A DNA stretch of 64,000 bases, from assembly GCF_004803895.1 (NCBI RefSeq), contig NZ_CP021978.1:3286001-3350000 (forward strand), read 5' to 3'. The position numbers and the translations under genes were made by a program. Origin of the DNA: Streptomyces hawaiiensis. Its GTDB lineage: Bacteria > Actinomycetota > Actinomycetes > Streptomycetales > Streptomycetaceae. This document shows positions 20,225 to 29,539 of this stretch, in pieces. Positions within the stretch are counted from its first letter, which is position 1; each line of letters begins with the position of its first letter. The notes under the pieces are model-generated. The model was not told the origin of the DNA, made no database searches, and saw nothing but the letters and a program-made list of their open reading frames with translations.

Positions 20225-20993
20225 ACCGTTCACCCGGATCGGCCCGGGCGGCCCTTTGCACCACCGCCAGTTGCTCCGCCGTGCCCCGCCAGGCGCGCTC
20301 CTCGTCGCCCGCGTCCAGGAGGAGGCGGATGGCGCGGCCCCGGGCGTGGACCGTCGTGCGGGTGTCGATGCGGGAGCCGCGCTGCGACTCCTCCGGGGCC
20401 ATGAAGCGGCGCGAGCCCGGCAGTCGGTCCGCCTCCAGGGTGAACGGGCCCGGCCGGTACTCGTCGAGGTCGATCAAGCGGAGGTCGCCGGCGTCGAAGT
20501 CGTAGAGGAACGCACCGTCGTAGAGGTCCACTGCGACGAAGCCCGCGGCCTCCACCGCCAGGTGGGCGTCCAGGATGCGGTCGACGGCGCGCAGGACCGG
20601 TGCGACGGGCTGGGCGCGGAAGCGGGCCAGGGGGTGATCCGGGTGGGTCCGGCCGCCGTGGCGGTGGAGCGTGGGGTGGTAGAGGACCTCGCCGGCGTGC
20701 CAGGGCATCACCACCGCCGGTCCGCCGGCGCGGACCGCGAGGCGGTGGAGCTGGGGGACGATCGCCGGGTGGCGTACCGCGCGGTGGAAGGTCCAGGCCC
20801 GGTCGAGCGAGTGACGGGCCGCGGCGGTCGTCGCCTCCTTCACGAACCAGCGCTCGCCGTTCGTCAGGCGGACCCCGTACGACACACAGCCCGAGTCCTG
20901 GTCACGGAAGGCGCGGAACACCTCGCCCACCGTCCGCAGATACGGCTCGGTCCGGGCGACCTCGGTGGCGCCCAGGAGCGGGTGGGCCGTCAC
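20175..20993 (-). CDS. Protein-kinase-fold protein coupled to cebR
   Basis: 272 residues. The GTG start overlaps the cebR stop as GTGA, so the two are translationally coupled. Kinase-like features are a lysine in WFVKEATTA near residue 45, a catalytic-loop-like segment AVDLYDGAFLYDF near residue 148, and LIDLDEYRPG as the metal-binding Asp equivalent. A canonical HRD motif and glycine loop are not evident, so the fold may be an atypical kinase or an aminoglycoside/homoserine-kinase-like phosphotransferase. Coupling to a cellobiose repressor suggests a role in sugar sensing, but this is inference. Confidence 0.7.
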   Translation of the reverse strand: MTAHPLLGATEVARTEPYLRTVGEVFRAFRDQDSGCVSYGVRLTNGERWFVKEATTAAARHSLDRAWTFHRAVRHPAIVPQLHRLAVRAGGPAVVMPWHAGEVLYHPTLHRHGGRTHPDHPLARFRAQPVAPVLRAVDRILDAHLAVEAAGFVAVDLYDGAFLYDFDAGDLRLIDLDEYRPGPFTLEADRLPGSRRFMAPEESQRGSRIDTRTTVHARGRAIRLLLDAGDEERAWRGTAEQLAVVQRAARADPGERFTDVGELAVAWRRSVC

Positions 20994-22045
20994 GAAGACG
21001 ACCGGGACACCAGCTCCGTGGCCAGGACCATCTGCCGGCGCTCCAGGCCCCGGGAGGCGAGCGGGCGGCGGTCGGCGACCTCCGTGAGCAGGAGGTCTAT
21101 CATCCGGCGGCCCATCTCCTCTATGGGCTGGCGGACGCTGGTGAGGGGCGGTTCCATGTGGCGGGCTATGGCGGAGTCGTCGTAGCCGACGAGCGCCACG
21201 TCCTCCGGGATGCGGCGGCCCGCCTCGCGCAGCGCCCGGCGGGCGCCGGACGCGGTGACGTCGGAGGCGGCGAAGACCGCGTCGATGTCGGGGTGGCGCT
21301 CCAGCAGCGCCTCCATGGCCCGGTGGCCGCCTTCCTCGGTGAAGTCCCCCGCCTCGATCATCCCCTCGTCCACCGGGTGGCCGGCGTCGCTCATGGCCTC
21401 GCGGTAGCCGTCGACACGGCGCTGCGCGCCGTAGACGTCGAGGCGGCCGGTGATGTGGGCGATCCGGCTGCGGCCCCGGGACAGCAGATGCTCGACGGCC
21501 TGGCGGGCGCCGCCGTAGTTGTCCGAGTCGACCGACGGCAGGGTCTCCGCCGACGAGCGCGGGCCGCTGATCACCGCCGGGATCTCCAGCTGGGCCAGCA
21601 GGTCGGGCAGCGGGTCGTCCGCGTGCACCGAGACCAGCAGGACACCGTCCACGCGGTGGGCCGCCAGGTACTGGGCGAGGCGGGCGCGTTCGCGGTCGCT
21701 GCCCGCGAAGATCAGCAGTAGCTGCATCTCCGTGTCGGACAGCGCCGCCCCGACGCCCTTCAGCATGTCCGAGAAGTACGGCTCCGCGAAGAACCGGGTC
21801 TCCGGCTCGGGCACGACCAGCGCGATCGCGTCCGTACGGTTGGCGGCCAGGGCGCGGGCCGCGGTGTTGGGGACGTAGCCGAGCTCCGCGACCGCCGCCT
21901 CGACGGCCGCGCGGGTCGCGTCGCTGACGCGGGGCGAGCCGTTGATCACCCGCGAGACGGTGCCGCGGCCGACACCGGCGCGCGCCGCCACCTCTTCGAG
22001 GGTGGGCCGGCCACCACTTCGGCCCCGCGCTCCGTGGGTTGCCAT
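20990..22045 (-). CDS. cebR: CebR, LacI-family cellobiose/cellotriose repressor
   Basis: 351 residues from ATG 22045 (GGCGGAG upstream; a GTG seven codons earlier is possible). The N-terminal LacI helix-turn-helix (TLEEVAARAGVGRGTVSRVI, about residues 14-33) and hinge (ARALAANRTDAI) precede a periplasmic-binding-like sensor domain. It divides the region from cebEFG-bglC, and both of those units carry TGGGAGCGCTCCCA-type boxes, the known CebR operator. CebR is released by cello-oligosaccharides. Confidence 0.92.
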   Translation of the reverse strand: MATHGARGRSGGRPTLEEVAARAGVGRGTVSRVINGSPRVSDATRAAVEAAVAELGYVPNTAARALAANRTDAIALVVPEPETRFFAEPYFSDMLKGVGAALSDTEMQLLLIFAGSDRERARLAQYLAAHRVDGVLLVSVHADDPLPDLLAQLEIPAVISGPRSSAETLPSVDSDNYGGARQAVEHLLSRGRSRIAHITGRLDVYGAQRRVDGYREAMSDAGHPVDEGMIEAGDFTEEGGHRAMEALLERHPDIDAVFAASDVTASGARRALREAGRRIPEDVALVGYDDSAIARHMEPPLTSVRQPIEEMGRRMIDLLLTEVADRRPLASRGLERRQMVLATELVSRSSS

Positions 22046-22324
22046 GGGCTCCGCCTTCCCGTCCACACCCGCACTCTGCGACTGGCCTGGAATTTAACAG
22101 GCCCGTCAGCCGTATGACCGCCGCCGAGGGCTCGCCGCCCCCGGGCTTCCGCTTCGGCCGAACGAGCCGGTACGACCGGCGCCCGGCTGGCTGGATACCA
22201 CCGGCCCGGCCTACAACCGGTCCCGGTCCGGGTCCAGTTAACAGCCCGATAACTGAACGCATCTCTCCCTGTCCGGTCCCTTGACACCCCCGCCACGACC
22301 GGGGACTCTTCAACACATCATCGG

Positions 22325-22338
22325 TGGGAGCGCTCCCA
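22325..22338. promoter_or_regulatory. CebR operator upstream of cebE
   Basis: TGGGAGCGCTCCCA is a perfect 14-bp palindrome and the exact CebR-box consensus. It lies 116 bp before cebE in the cebR-cebE divergent region and may control both directions. Confidence 0.93.
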
Positions 22339-22453
22339 CAGTACCTGACACATACACAACCCGCACGTTCCCCGCCCGAGCCTTAAGCGCGTAAAACGGT
22401 CCGACGATGCAGTTGGCCGGGGGGTCGGCACGTCAGGGCAACAGGAGGACGAC

Positions 22454-23785
22454 ATGCGAGCACGCATCCGAACCGCCCGCAAGGCGATGGTCGTCGCGGC
22501 CGTCGCGTCGCTGGGCGCCGGGCTGCTGGCCGGCTGTGCCGACGACGGCGGAGGCGACGACTCCTCGTCGGGCGGCAGCGGCGGTGACAGCGGCGGCAAG
22601 ACCACGATCTCGGTGGGTCTCTTCGGCACCATGGGCTTCAAGGAAGCCGGTCTCTACGCCGAGTACGAGAAGCTCAACCCGAAGATCAAGATCGCCGAGA
22701 ACGTCGTCCAGCGGAACGAGAACTACTACCCGGCGCTGCTGAACCACCTCACCACCAACAGCGGTCTGCTGGACGTCCAGGCCGTCGAGGTCGCCAACAT
22801 CGCCGAGGTGACGGCCACCCAGGCCGACAAGCTCGAGGACATGTCCAAGGCTCCGGGCGTGGACAAGAGCAAGTGGCTGGACTGGAAGTGGCAGCAGGCC
22901 ACGGCCAAGGACGGCAAGACGATCGGTCTCGGCACCGACGTCGGCCCGATGGCGATCTGCTACCGCACTGACCTCTTCAAGCAGGCCGGTCTGCCCACCG
23001 ACCCGGCCGAGGTCGGCAAGCTGTGGGCCGGTGACTGGGCCAAGCTCGTCGACGTGGGTGAGCGTTACAAGTCGAAGGCACCCAAGGGGACCTTCTTCAT
23101 GGACTCCCCCGGCGGCCTGATCCAGGCGGTCCTGGGCAGCGAGAAGGAGAAGTTCTACGACGCTTCCGGCGAGATCATCTACAAGACCAACCCGGCCGTC
23201 AAGGCCGCCTTCGACCTGACCGCGGAGGCCGCCAAGAACGGCCTCGTCCAGTCGCAGACGCAGTTCCAGCCGGGCTGGAACTCCTCGATCGCCAACAACA
23301 AGTTCGCCGCCATCGCCTGCCCGCCGTGGATGCTCGGCACGATCAAGGGCTACTCGAAGCCGGACGCGGCCGGCAAGTGGGCCGTGGCCACCGCGCCCAA
23401 GGGCGCCAACTGGGGCGGCTCCTTCCTCACCGTGCCGAAGAGCGGCAAGAACGTGAAGGAGGCCCAGAAGTTCGTGGCCTGGCTGACCGCGCCGGAGCAG
23501 CAGGCGAAGCTCTTCAAGGTGCAGGGCAGCTTCCCGAGCACCCCGTCCGCGTACACCATGCCCGAAGTCACGGGTGCCAAGAACGAGATGACCGGTGACC
23601 AGGCGATCGGCGAGATCTTCGCCGAGGCCGCCAAGGGCGCTCCGGTCCAGGTGATCGGCCCGAAGGACCAGATCATCATGCAGGGCCTGACGGACAACGG
23701 CGTGATCCTGGCGACGAAGGGCAAGTCGGCCAAGGAGGCCTGGGACTCCGCCACCAAGACCATCGACAACAAGCTGGACCAGTGA
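22454..23785 (+). CDS. cebE: CebE, cello-oligosaccharide-binding lipoprotein
   Basis: 443 residues, an extracytoplasmic sugar-binding protein (SBP family 1). The signal peptide has lipobox LLAGC with Cys28, then a Gly/Ser/Asp linker (about 29-48). The binding fold contains GLGTDVGPMAICYRTD and CPPWMLG segments typical of cellobiose/cellotriose binders. A strong Shine-Dalgarno (AGGAGGA) precedes the ATG. First gene of cebEFG; the stop overlaps the cebF start (GTGA). Confidence 0.92.
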   Translation: MRARIRTARKAMVVAAVASLGAGLLAGCADDGGGDDSSSGGSGGDSGGKTTISVGLFGTMGFKEAGLYAEYEKLNPKIKIAENVVQRNENYYPALLNHLTTNSGLLDVQAVEVANIAEVTATQADKLEDMSKAPGVDKSKWLDWKWQQATAKDGKTIGLGTDVGPMAICYRTDLFKQAGLPTDPAEVGKLWAGDWAKLVDVGERYKSKAPKGTFFMDSPGGLIQAVLGSEKEKFYDASGEIIYKTNPAVKAAFDLTAEAAKNGLVQSQTQFQPGWNSSIANNKFAAIACPPWMLGTIKGYSKPDAAGKWAVATAPKGANWGGSFLTVPKSGKNVKEAQKFVAWLTAPEQQAKLFKVQGSFPSTPSAYTMPEVTGAKNEMTGDQAIGEIFAEAAKGAPVQVIGPKDQIIMQGLTDNGVILATKGKSAKEAWDSATKTIDNKLDQ

Positions 23786-24801
23786 CCCGTATGGCCACCC
23801 GTCACGACACCACCGCGTCCCCCGTCAAGGGGGGCGCGGCCCCGGGTCGCCCGCCCGAGGACGCCGCCGCGGAGAAGGAGCGGCGGCGCCGGGAGGGGCT
23901 GTCCCGGCGCTGGCAGCGGGACATCCGCTGGAGCCCGTACGCGTTCGTGTCCCCGTTCTTCCTGTTGTTCGTCGCGTTCGGCCTGTTCCCGCTGATCTAC
24001 ACGGGCTGGGCCTCGCTGCACCAGGTGGAGCTGACCGCGCCGACCGACATGAACTGGGTCGGGCTGCGCAACTACACCCGGATCTTCGACGACGAGTTCT
24101 TCTGGAACGCGGCGAAGAACACCCTGACCATCGGCATCATCTCCACCGTTCCGCAGCTGCTGATGGCGATGGGCATCGCCCACATCCTCAACTACAAGCT
24201 GCGGGCCTCGACGTTCTTCCGGGTCGCGATGCTCGCGCCGTACGCGACGTCGATCGCCGCCGCCTCGCTGGTGTTCGTGCTGCTCTTCGGCCGTGACTAC
24301 GGCATGATCAACTGGGGGCTCGACGCGGTCGGCATCAACCCGGTCGACTGGCAGAACGACAAGTGGCCCTCGCAGTTCGCCGTCTCCACGATCATCATCT
24401 GGCGCTGGACCGGCTACAACGCGCTGATCTACCTGGCAGCGATGCAGGCGATCCCTCAGGATCTCTACGAGTCGGCGGCCCTGGACGGGGCCAACCGCTG
24501 GCAGCAGTTCATCCATGTGACGCTGCCGGCGCTGCGCCCGACGATCCTGTTCACCGTGGTCGTGTCGACGATCGGGGCGAGCCAGGTCTTCGGCGAGCCG
24601 CTGCTGTTCGACGCCAACAAGGGCACCTCCGGCGGCGCGGAGCACCAGTTCCAGACGCTCGGCCTGTATCTGTACGAGCAGGGCTGGGTCGCCCAGCACC
24701 TGGGCCGTGCCTCGGCGATCGCCTGGACGATGTTCCTGATTTTGATCGTCATCGGCATCGTCAACTACGTCATCTCGCGCCGGCTGCGCGCCAGTAGTTA
24801 G
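23782..24801 (+). CDS. cebF: CebF, sugar ABC transporter permease
   Basis: 339 residues with six membrane helices after a 45-residue charged N-terminal tail. The cytoplasmic EAA loop that docks the ATPase is ESAALDGANRWQQF (about residues 231-244). The start is GTG overlapping the cebE stop; ATG 23791 is a less likely alternative. It forms the import channel with CebG. No ATPase gene is nearby; in Streptomyces the shared MsiK ATPase serves CebEFG. Confidence 0.92.
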   Translation: MTRMATRHDTTASPVKGGAAPGRPPEDAAAEKERRRREGLSRRWQRDIRWSPYAFVSPFFLLFVAFGLFPLIYTGWASLHQVELTAPTDMNWVGLRNYTRIFDDEFFWNAAKNTLTIGIISTVPQLLMAMGIAHILNYKLRASTFFRVAMLAPYATSIAAASLVFVLLFGRDYGMINWGLDAVGINPVDWQNDKWPSQFAVSTIIIWRWTGYNALIYLAAMQAIPQDLYESAALDGANRWQQFIHVTLPALRPTILFTVVVSTIGASQVFGEPLLFDANKGTSGGAEHQFQTLGLYLYEQGWVAQHLGRASAIAWTMFLILIVIGIVNYVISRRLRASS

Positions 24802-24811
24802 GAGTTCGGCC

Positions 24812-25720
24812 GTGACGACGACTGTGACGCCACCCGACGCGAAACCCGCCACCCAGGGGCCCAAGCGCCCGCGCCGGCCGAAGTCCGCGCGGGCCGGCGG
24901 GACGCTGCACGGCGGCCCGATCGCCTACGCGATCCTCATCGTGTTCACGCTCGTTTCGCTGTTCCCGCTGGTGTGGACGGCGATCGCCGCCTCGCGCGAC
25001 AACCAGCGGCTCGCCCAGACGCCGCCGCCGTTCTGGTTCGGCTCGGGCCTGTTCGACAAGCTGGAGATCGCCTGGAACGACGCCAATCTGGGCGAGGCGT
25101 TCTTCAACACCACGATCGTCGCGGGCACTTCGGCGCTGACCATCGTCTTCCTGTCGACGATCGCCGGTTTCGCCTTCGCCAAGCTGCGGTTCCGGGGCCG
25201 TGGCGCGCTGATGCTGATCGTGATCGGCACCATGATGGTGCCGCCGCAGCTGAGTGTGATCCCGCTGTACATGATGGTCGCCAAGCTCGACTGGACCGAC
25301 CAGTTGCAGGCGGTGATCCTCCCGTCGCTGGTGAGCGCGTTCGGCGTGTTCTTCATGCGTCAGTACCTGATCCAGGCACTGCCGGACGAGATCATCGAGG
25401 CGGCCCGCGTGGACGGCGCGAGCAGCTGGCGCGTGGTGTGGCACGTGGTGTTCCCGGCGGCCAGGCCTGCGATGGCCGTGCTCGGGATGCTGACGTTCGT
25501 GCAGACCTGGAACGACTTCATGTGGCCGTTCCTGGTGCTGACCCAGATGGGCAACCCGACCGTGCAGGTCGCGGTCGCGGGCCTGGGCCGCGGCTACACC
25601 CCCGACCAGTCCCTGATCATGGCCGGCGCGCTGCTGGGCACGCTGCCGCTGCTGCTGGTCTTCGCGATCTTCGGCAAGCAGATCGTGGGCGGCATCATGC
25701 AGGGCGCCGTCAAGGGCTGA
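24812..25720 (+). CDS. cebG: CebG, sugar ABC transporter permease
   Basis: 302 residues from GTG with AGGAG upstream. Six membrane helices and the EAA loop [14 protein letters not shown] (about residues 195-208) place it in the MalG-type permease family. It is the partner of CebF, 10 bp downstream of it. The operon appears to end here; a 97-bp gap with its own CebR box precedes bglC. Confidence 0.92.
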   Translation: MTTTVTPPDAKPATQGPKRPRRPKSARAGGTLHGGPIAYAILIVFTLVSLFPLVWTAIAASRDNQRLAQTPPPFWFGSGLFDKLEIAWNDANLGEAFFNTTIVAGTSALTIVFLSTIAGFAFAKLRFRGRGALMLIVIGTMMVPPQLSVIPLYMMVAKLDWTDQLQAVILPSLVSAFGVFFMRQYLIQALPDEIIEAARVDGASSWRVVWHVVFPAARPAMAVLGMLTFVQTWNDFMWPFLVLTQMGNPTVQVAVAGLGRGYTPDQSLIMAGALLGTLPLLLVFAIFGKQIVGGIMQGAVKG

Positions 25721-25804
25721 GTCCTGCTTTCCCAGGGGCCGAGCCATTGCCGTCTCGGCCCCTTTTCCCCTCCCCCCTCCACTCGTCGGTCCATACGACC
25801 CCCC

Positions 25805-25818
25805 TGGGAGCGCTTCCA
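25805..25818. promoter_or_regulatory. CebR operator overlapping the bglC start
   Basis: TGGGAGCGCTTCCA differs from the perfect CebR box by one base. Its last A is the first base of the bglC ATG, so the box coincides with the ribosome-binding region. CebR bound here would act downstream of the promoter as a roadblock. Confidence 0.9.
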
Positions 25819-27254
25819 TGCCTGACTCCGAGAACCCGGCCACTGCGGTGACCTTCCCGCCCGCCTTCCTGTGGGGCGCGGCGACGTCCGCGTACCAGAT
25901 CGAGGGTGCGGTGCGGGAGGACGGCCGTACGCCGTCGATCTGGGACACCTTCAGCCATACGCCGGGCAAGACGGCCGGTGGCGAGACCGGTGACATCGCT
26001 GTCGACCACTACCACCGCTACCGCGACGACGTGGCGCTGATGGCGGAGCTGGGCCTGGGCGCCTACCGCTTCTCCATCTCGTGGTCGCGGGTGCAGCCGA
26101 CCGGCCGGGGCCCGGCCGTGCAGAAGGGCCTGGACTTCTACCGGCGGCTGGTGGACGAGCTGCTGGCCAAGAACATCAAGCCGGCCGTCACCCTCTACCA
26201 CTGGGACCTGCCGCAGGAGCTGGAGGACGCGGGCGGCTGGCCCGAGCGCGACACGGCGTACCGGTTCGCGGAGTACGCGCAGATCGTCGGTGAGGCGCTG
26301 GGCGACCGGGTGGAGCAGTGGATCACGCTCAACGAGCCGTGGTGCAGCGCGTTCCTTGGCTATGCCTCCGGGGTGCACGCCCCGGGCCGTACGGACCCGG
26401 CGGCCTCGCTGCGTGCGGCGCACCATCTGAATCTGGCGCACGGCCTGGGCGCGTCCGCGCTGCGGTCGGTGATGCCGGCCCGCAACACGGTGGCGGTCAG
26501 CCTCAACTCGTCGGTGGTGCGGCCGCTTTCGCAGGACCCGGCGGATCTGGCGGCGGCCCGGCGGATCGACGACCTGGCCAACGGCGTGTTCCACGGGCCG
26601 ATGCTGCACGGCGCCTACCCGGAGTCGCTGTACGTGGCGACGGCGGGTCTGACGGACTGGGACTACGTCCTCGACGGCGACCTGACGCTGATCAACCAGC
26701 CGCTGGACGCGCTGGGCCTCAACTACTACACGCCCGCGCTGGTCTCGGCGGCGGACGCGTCGGCGAAGGCGCCGCGCGCCGACGGCCACGGGTCGAGCGA
26801 CCACTCGCCGTGGCCGGCCGCGGACGACGTCGCCTTCCACCAGACGCCCGGCGACCGCACCGAGATGGGCTGGACGATCGACCCGACCGGCCTGCACGAG
26901 CTGATCATGCGCTACACCCGGGAGGCGCCCGGCCTGCCGCTGTACATCACGGAGAACGGCGCGGCCTACGACGACAAGATCGACTCCGACGGCCGGGTGC
27001 ACGACCCGGAGCGGGTGGCCTACCTCCACGGCCACCTGTCGGCGGTCCGCCGGGCGATCGCCGACGGCGCGGACGTCCGCGGCTACTACCTGTGGTCCCT
27101 GATGGACAACTTCGAGTGGTCGTACGGCTACGGCAAGCGCTTCGGCGCGGTCTACGTGGACTACGCGACGCTGGAGCGCACGCCGAAGACGAGCGCCCTG
27201 TGGTACGGCCGGGCGGCGCGGACCGGGGCGCTGCCCGAGGTCGAGGCGGTCTGA
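25818..27254 (+). CDS. bglC: Intracellular beta-glucosidase, GH1
   Basis: 478 residues without a signal peptide, so cytosolic. GH1 motifs are complete: [13 protein letters not shown] near the N-terminus, acid/base Glu173 in TLNEPW, nucleophile Glu379 in YITENGA, and the aglycone-site WSLMDNFEW near the C-terminus. It hydrolyses imported cellobiose and cellotriose to glucose, which also removes the CebR inducer. Expression should depend on the CebR box at its start codon. A strong hairpin follows. Confidence 0.94.
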   Translation: MPDSENPATAVTFPPAFLWGAATSAYQIEGAVREDGRTPSIWDTFSHTPGKTAGGETGDIAVDHYHRYRDDVALMAELGLGAYRFSISWSRVQPTGRGPAVQKGLDFYRRLVDELLAKNIKPAVTLYHWDLPQELEDAGGWPERDTAYRFAEYAQIVGEALGDRVEQWITLNEPWCSAFLGYASGVHAPGRTDPAASLRAAHHLNLAHGLGASALRSVMPARNTVAVSLNSSVVRPLSQDPADLAAARRIDDLANGVFHGPMLHGAYPESLYVATAGLTDWDYVLDGDLTLINQPLDALGLNYYTPALVSAADASAKAPRADGHGSSDHSPWPAADDVAFHQTPGDRTEMGWTIDPTGLHELIMRYTREAPGLPLYITENGAAYDDKIDSDGRVHDPERVAYLHGHLSAVRRAIADGADVRGYYLWSLMDNFEWSYGYGKRFGAVYVDYATLERTPKTSALWYGRAARTGALPEVEAV

Positions 27255-27266
27255 CCGACGGGGGAC

Positions 27267-27300
27267 GGGGCGCGGCACGATTAGGGGAGTGCCGCGCCCC
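27267..27300. terminator. Bidirectional terminator, bglC / alpha-galactosidase
   Basis: A perfect 12-bp stem GGGGCGCGGCAC / GTGCCGCGCCCC (27267-27278, 27289-27300) with a 10-nt loop lies exactly between two convergent genes. Confidence 0.85.
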
Positions 27301-27308
27301 GCTCCGCC

Positions 27309-28625
27309 TCAGCGGTGGCTGCTCGACAGGAGCCGGCGGGTCGTCTCCACGCCCCACTGGTCCAGGGACAGCAGGCGGTCGCTGGAGGCCATGAGGCCCC
27401 CGGTGGACTCCACGTGCGCCGCCCACTGTTGGCGGGTCTCGACCGCCGGGCGGGCCATCAGGCAGTCCGGGTCGTTGATCCAGAGGCGGTGGTGCTGCCA
27501 CTGGCGGGCCGCTCCCGTGAACTCGGCCGGGTCCTGGCCGGGTTGGCTGTAGTCACCGGCCTCCGGGCGGCGGTGGGGGGCCGTGTCGGGGCTGACGCGC
27601 ATCGCGTCGAACAGGCCGATGGAGGGCAGGACGGGCGCGCCGCACCCCAGGAGGTAGGCGTCCTCCCCGATAGCCTCGCGGATCAGGGCGATGCCGGCGC
27701 GGTAGGCCGTGAGGGCGTCGGCGTCCGCGTGGCGTACGCCGTCCAGGGCGCCCGCGTAGAGGAAGTCGGTCTTGAAGTAGTCGTAGCCTTCGGCGCGCAG
27801 GGTCGTGAAGACCTCGGTCAGGTACGCCGCCGCGTCCGGGTGGGTGGTGTCCAGGACGCGCAGGTCGTGGCCCCAGTTGCGGCCGGCGTGCGCGAAGCCG
27901 CCGGTGGTGTCGCGGACCAGCCAGTCGGGGTGCGCGGCGGCCAGCTCGCTCGCCGGGTCGACGAGGAACGGGGCCGTCCAGATGCCGGCGCGGCGGCCGC
28001 GGGAGCGGATCTTCTCGGCGATCGCCGCGCGGGAGCGGAAGCGGCCGGAGAGGGTGAGCCAGTCGCCGAGGGCCTGCTGGTAGCCGTCGTCGATCTGGAC
28101 GACGTCGACGGGCAGGTCGAGGGTGTCCATCGCGCGGAGGTTCTCGTGGATGTCGTCCTCGGTGACGGCGGTGAAGTACTCGTACCAGGAGCACCAGACG
28201 GTCGGTGCCGGACGGGGGGCGTCCAGGCCGAGGCCGGCGGCCCAGTCGCCCAGGACCGACGGGATGTCCGGGCCGGTCCACTCCTTCACCGGGCCGTCGG
28301 CGCTGATCTCGGCGACCCGCCCGTCCCCGGTGGCCAGCCGGATCGACGGCACCTCACGCGTCGGCTCGGCCGCCGCCCAGAGCCGGACCGGTGAGCCGTC
28401 GCCGGGGTCGAGCGCGAGCAGGCCCTCGCCCTGGAAGGTGCCGGCGGGGACGGTGACCCCGGGGCGGTAGCAGACCGTGGCCCAGTTGGCGTTGGCCGGG
28501 CGGTGGGGCGCCGCGTCCAGGGCGTAGGCGCCGCTGGGGCTCCAGGACTGCCAGCCCTCCTCGTGGACGCGTGCCCTGCGCGGGTTCACCGGCACGGAGG
28601 CGACCGGGGTGAAGGGGTGGTGCAC
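27309..28625 (-). CDS. Alpha-galactosidase-like glycoside hydrolase (GH36)
   Basis: 438 residues from GTG 28625. The N-terminal beta-sandwich (about 1-140, with EEGWQSWSPSGAY) is followed by a TIM barrel. The GH-D clan signatures are CSWYEYF, QIDDGYQ and YFKTDF, with Asp287 as the likely nucleophile and the GCGAPVLPS segment beyond it. At 438 residues it is shorter than classical 700-residue GH36 enzymes and has no signal peptide. It lies downstream of a sugar importer, so it probably cleaves imported alpha-galactosides. A GH36-like enzyme for another alpha-linked sugar is not excluded. Confidence 0.82.
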   Translation of the reverse strand: MHHPFTPVASVPVNPRRARVHEEGWQSWSPSGAYALDAAPHRPANANWATVCYRPGVTVPAGTFQGEGLLALDPGDGSPVRLWAAAEPTREVPSIRLATGDGRVAEISADGPVKEWTGPDIPSVLGDWAAGLGLDAPRPAPTVWCSWYEYFTAVTEDDIHENLRAMDTLDLPVDVVQIDDGYQQALGDWLTLSGRFRSRAAIAEKIRSRGRRAGIWTAPFLVDPASELAAAHPDWLVRDTTGGFAHAGRNWGHDLRVLDTTHPDAAAYLTEVFTTLRAEGYDYFKTDFLYAGALDGVRHADADALTAYRAGIALIREAIGEDAYLLGCGAPVLPSIGLFDAMRVSPDTAPHRRPEAGDYSQPGQDPAEFTGAARQWQHHRLWINDPDCLMARPAVETRQQWAAHVESTGGLMASSDRLLSLDQWGVETTRRLLSSSHR

Positions 28626-28651
28626 GGAGGTTCTCTTTCGGGGAACGGGCG

Positions 28652-29539
28652 TCAGCCCTTGTTGGCGCCCAGCGTGAGGCCGCTGACGAACTGCCGCTGG
28701 AGCGCGAAGTACACGATCAGGGTCGGGATCGCGGTGAGCAGGGCGCCGGCGGCGACCAGGTTGGGGTCGGTGAAGTACTGGCCGGAGAGGTTGTTCAGCG
28801 CCGAGGTGATCGGCATGTTCTCGCCGGTGGAGATGAGGACGATGGCCCAGAAGAAGTCGTTGTAGATCCAGATGGACAGCAGGGTGGCGAGGGCGGCCAT
28901 CGCGGGCTTGCACAGCGGCAGCACGATCTGCCAGTACAGCCGCCAGACCGAAGCGCCGTCGACCAGGGCGGCCTCGGTCAGCTCGTGCGGCAGGGAGCGC
29001 ATGTAGTTGCTCAGCACGAAGGCGCAGAATCCGGACTGGAACGCGACGTGGATGAGGACCAGGCCGAGCGCGGAGTCGTAGAGCTTGCCGCTCATGGTGA
29101 TGCCGGGCAGGTCGATCAGCAGGTACAGGCGGTACAGCGGGGTGATGATGACCTGCTGCGGGAGCAGGTTGCCCGCCGTGAACACCAGCAGCAGGAACAG
29201 GTTGACGCGGAAGTCGAAGCGGCTGACGTAGAAGGCGACCATCGACGACAGCAGCAGTGTCAGCAGCACGGCCGGGACCGCGATGAGCAGCGTGTTGCCG
29301 AAGTAGTGCAGCATGTCGGACTGCTGGAAGGCGTTGGTGAAGTTGTCGAAGGTGAGCTTGTCCGGCCAAGAGACGTAGCCCTTGTCGCTGGTCTCCGCAT
29401 ACGGCCGCATCGCCGCGAGCAGGGCCCACAGCAGGGGCGCGAGCCAGGCCAGCGCCGTGACGACGAGGAAGGTGTGCAGCAGGACCCGGGCGGGGCGGAT
29501 CGGGGTGCGCTGCTTGCGCGGGGCGCTCAGGGTGCTCAT
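28652..29539 (-). CDS. Sugar ABC transporter permease (MalG type)
   Basis: 295 residues, six membrane helices, with the EAA loop LTEAALVDGASVWRLYW about 100 residues from the C-terminus. The ATG overlaps the preceding permease stop as ATGA. It forms the second half of the importer channel in the operon binding protein - permease - permease - GH36. No ATPase is present; the shared MsiK-type ATPase is the likely motor. Confidence 0.88.
   Translation of the reverse strand: MSTLSAPRKQRTPIRPARVLLHTFLVVTALAWLAPLLWALLAAMRPYAETSDKGYVSWPDKLTFDNFTNAFQQSDMLHYFGNTLLIAVPAVLLTLLLSSMVAFYVSRFDFRVNLFLLLVFTAGNLLPQQVIITPLYRLYLLIDLPGITMSGKLYDSALGLVLIHVAFQSGFCAFVLSNYMRSLPHELTEAALVDGASVWRLYWQIVLPLCKPAMAALATLLSIWIYNDFFWAIVLISTGENMPITSALNNLSGQYFTDPNLVAAGALLTAIPTLIVYFALQRQFVSGLTLGANKG

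Noticed and set aside
22339..22453. A second CebR box or a riboswitch in the cebE leader
   Set aside because: No further TGGGAGCGC-type palindrome and no stable conserved structure could be seen.
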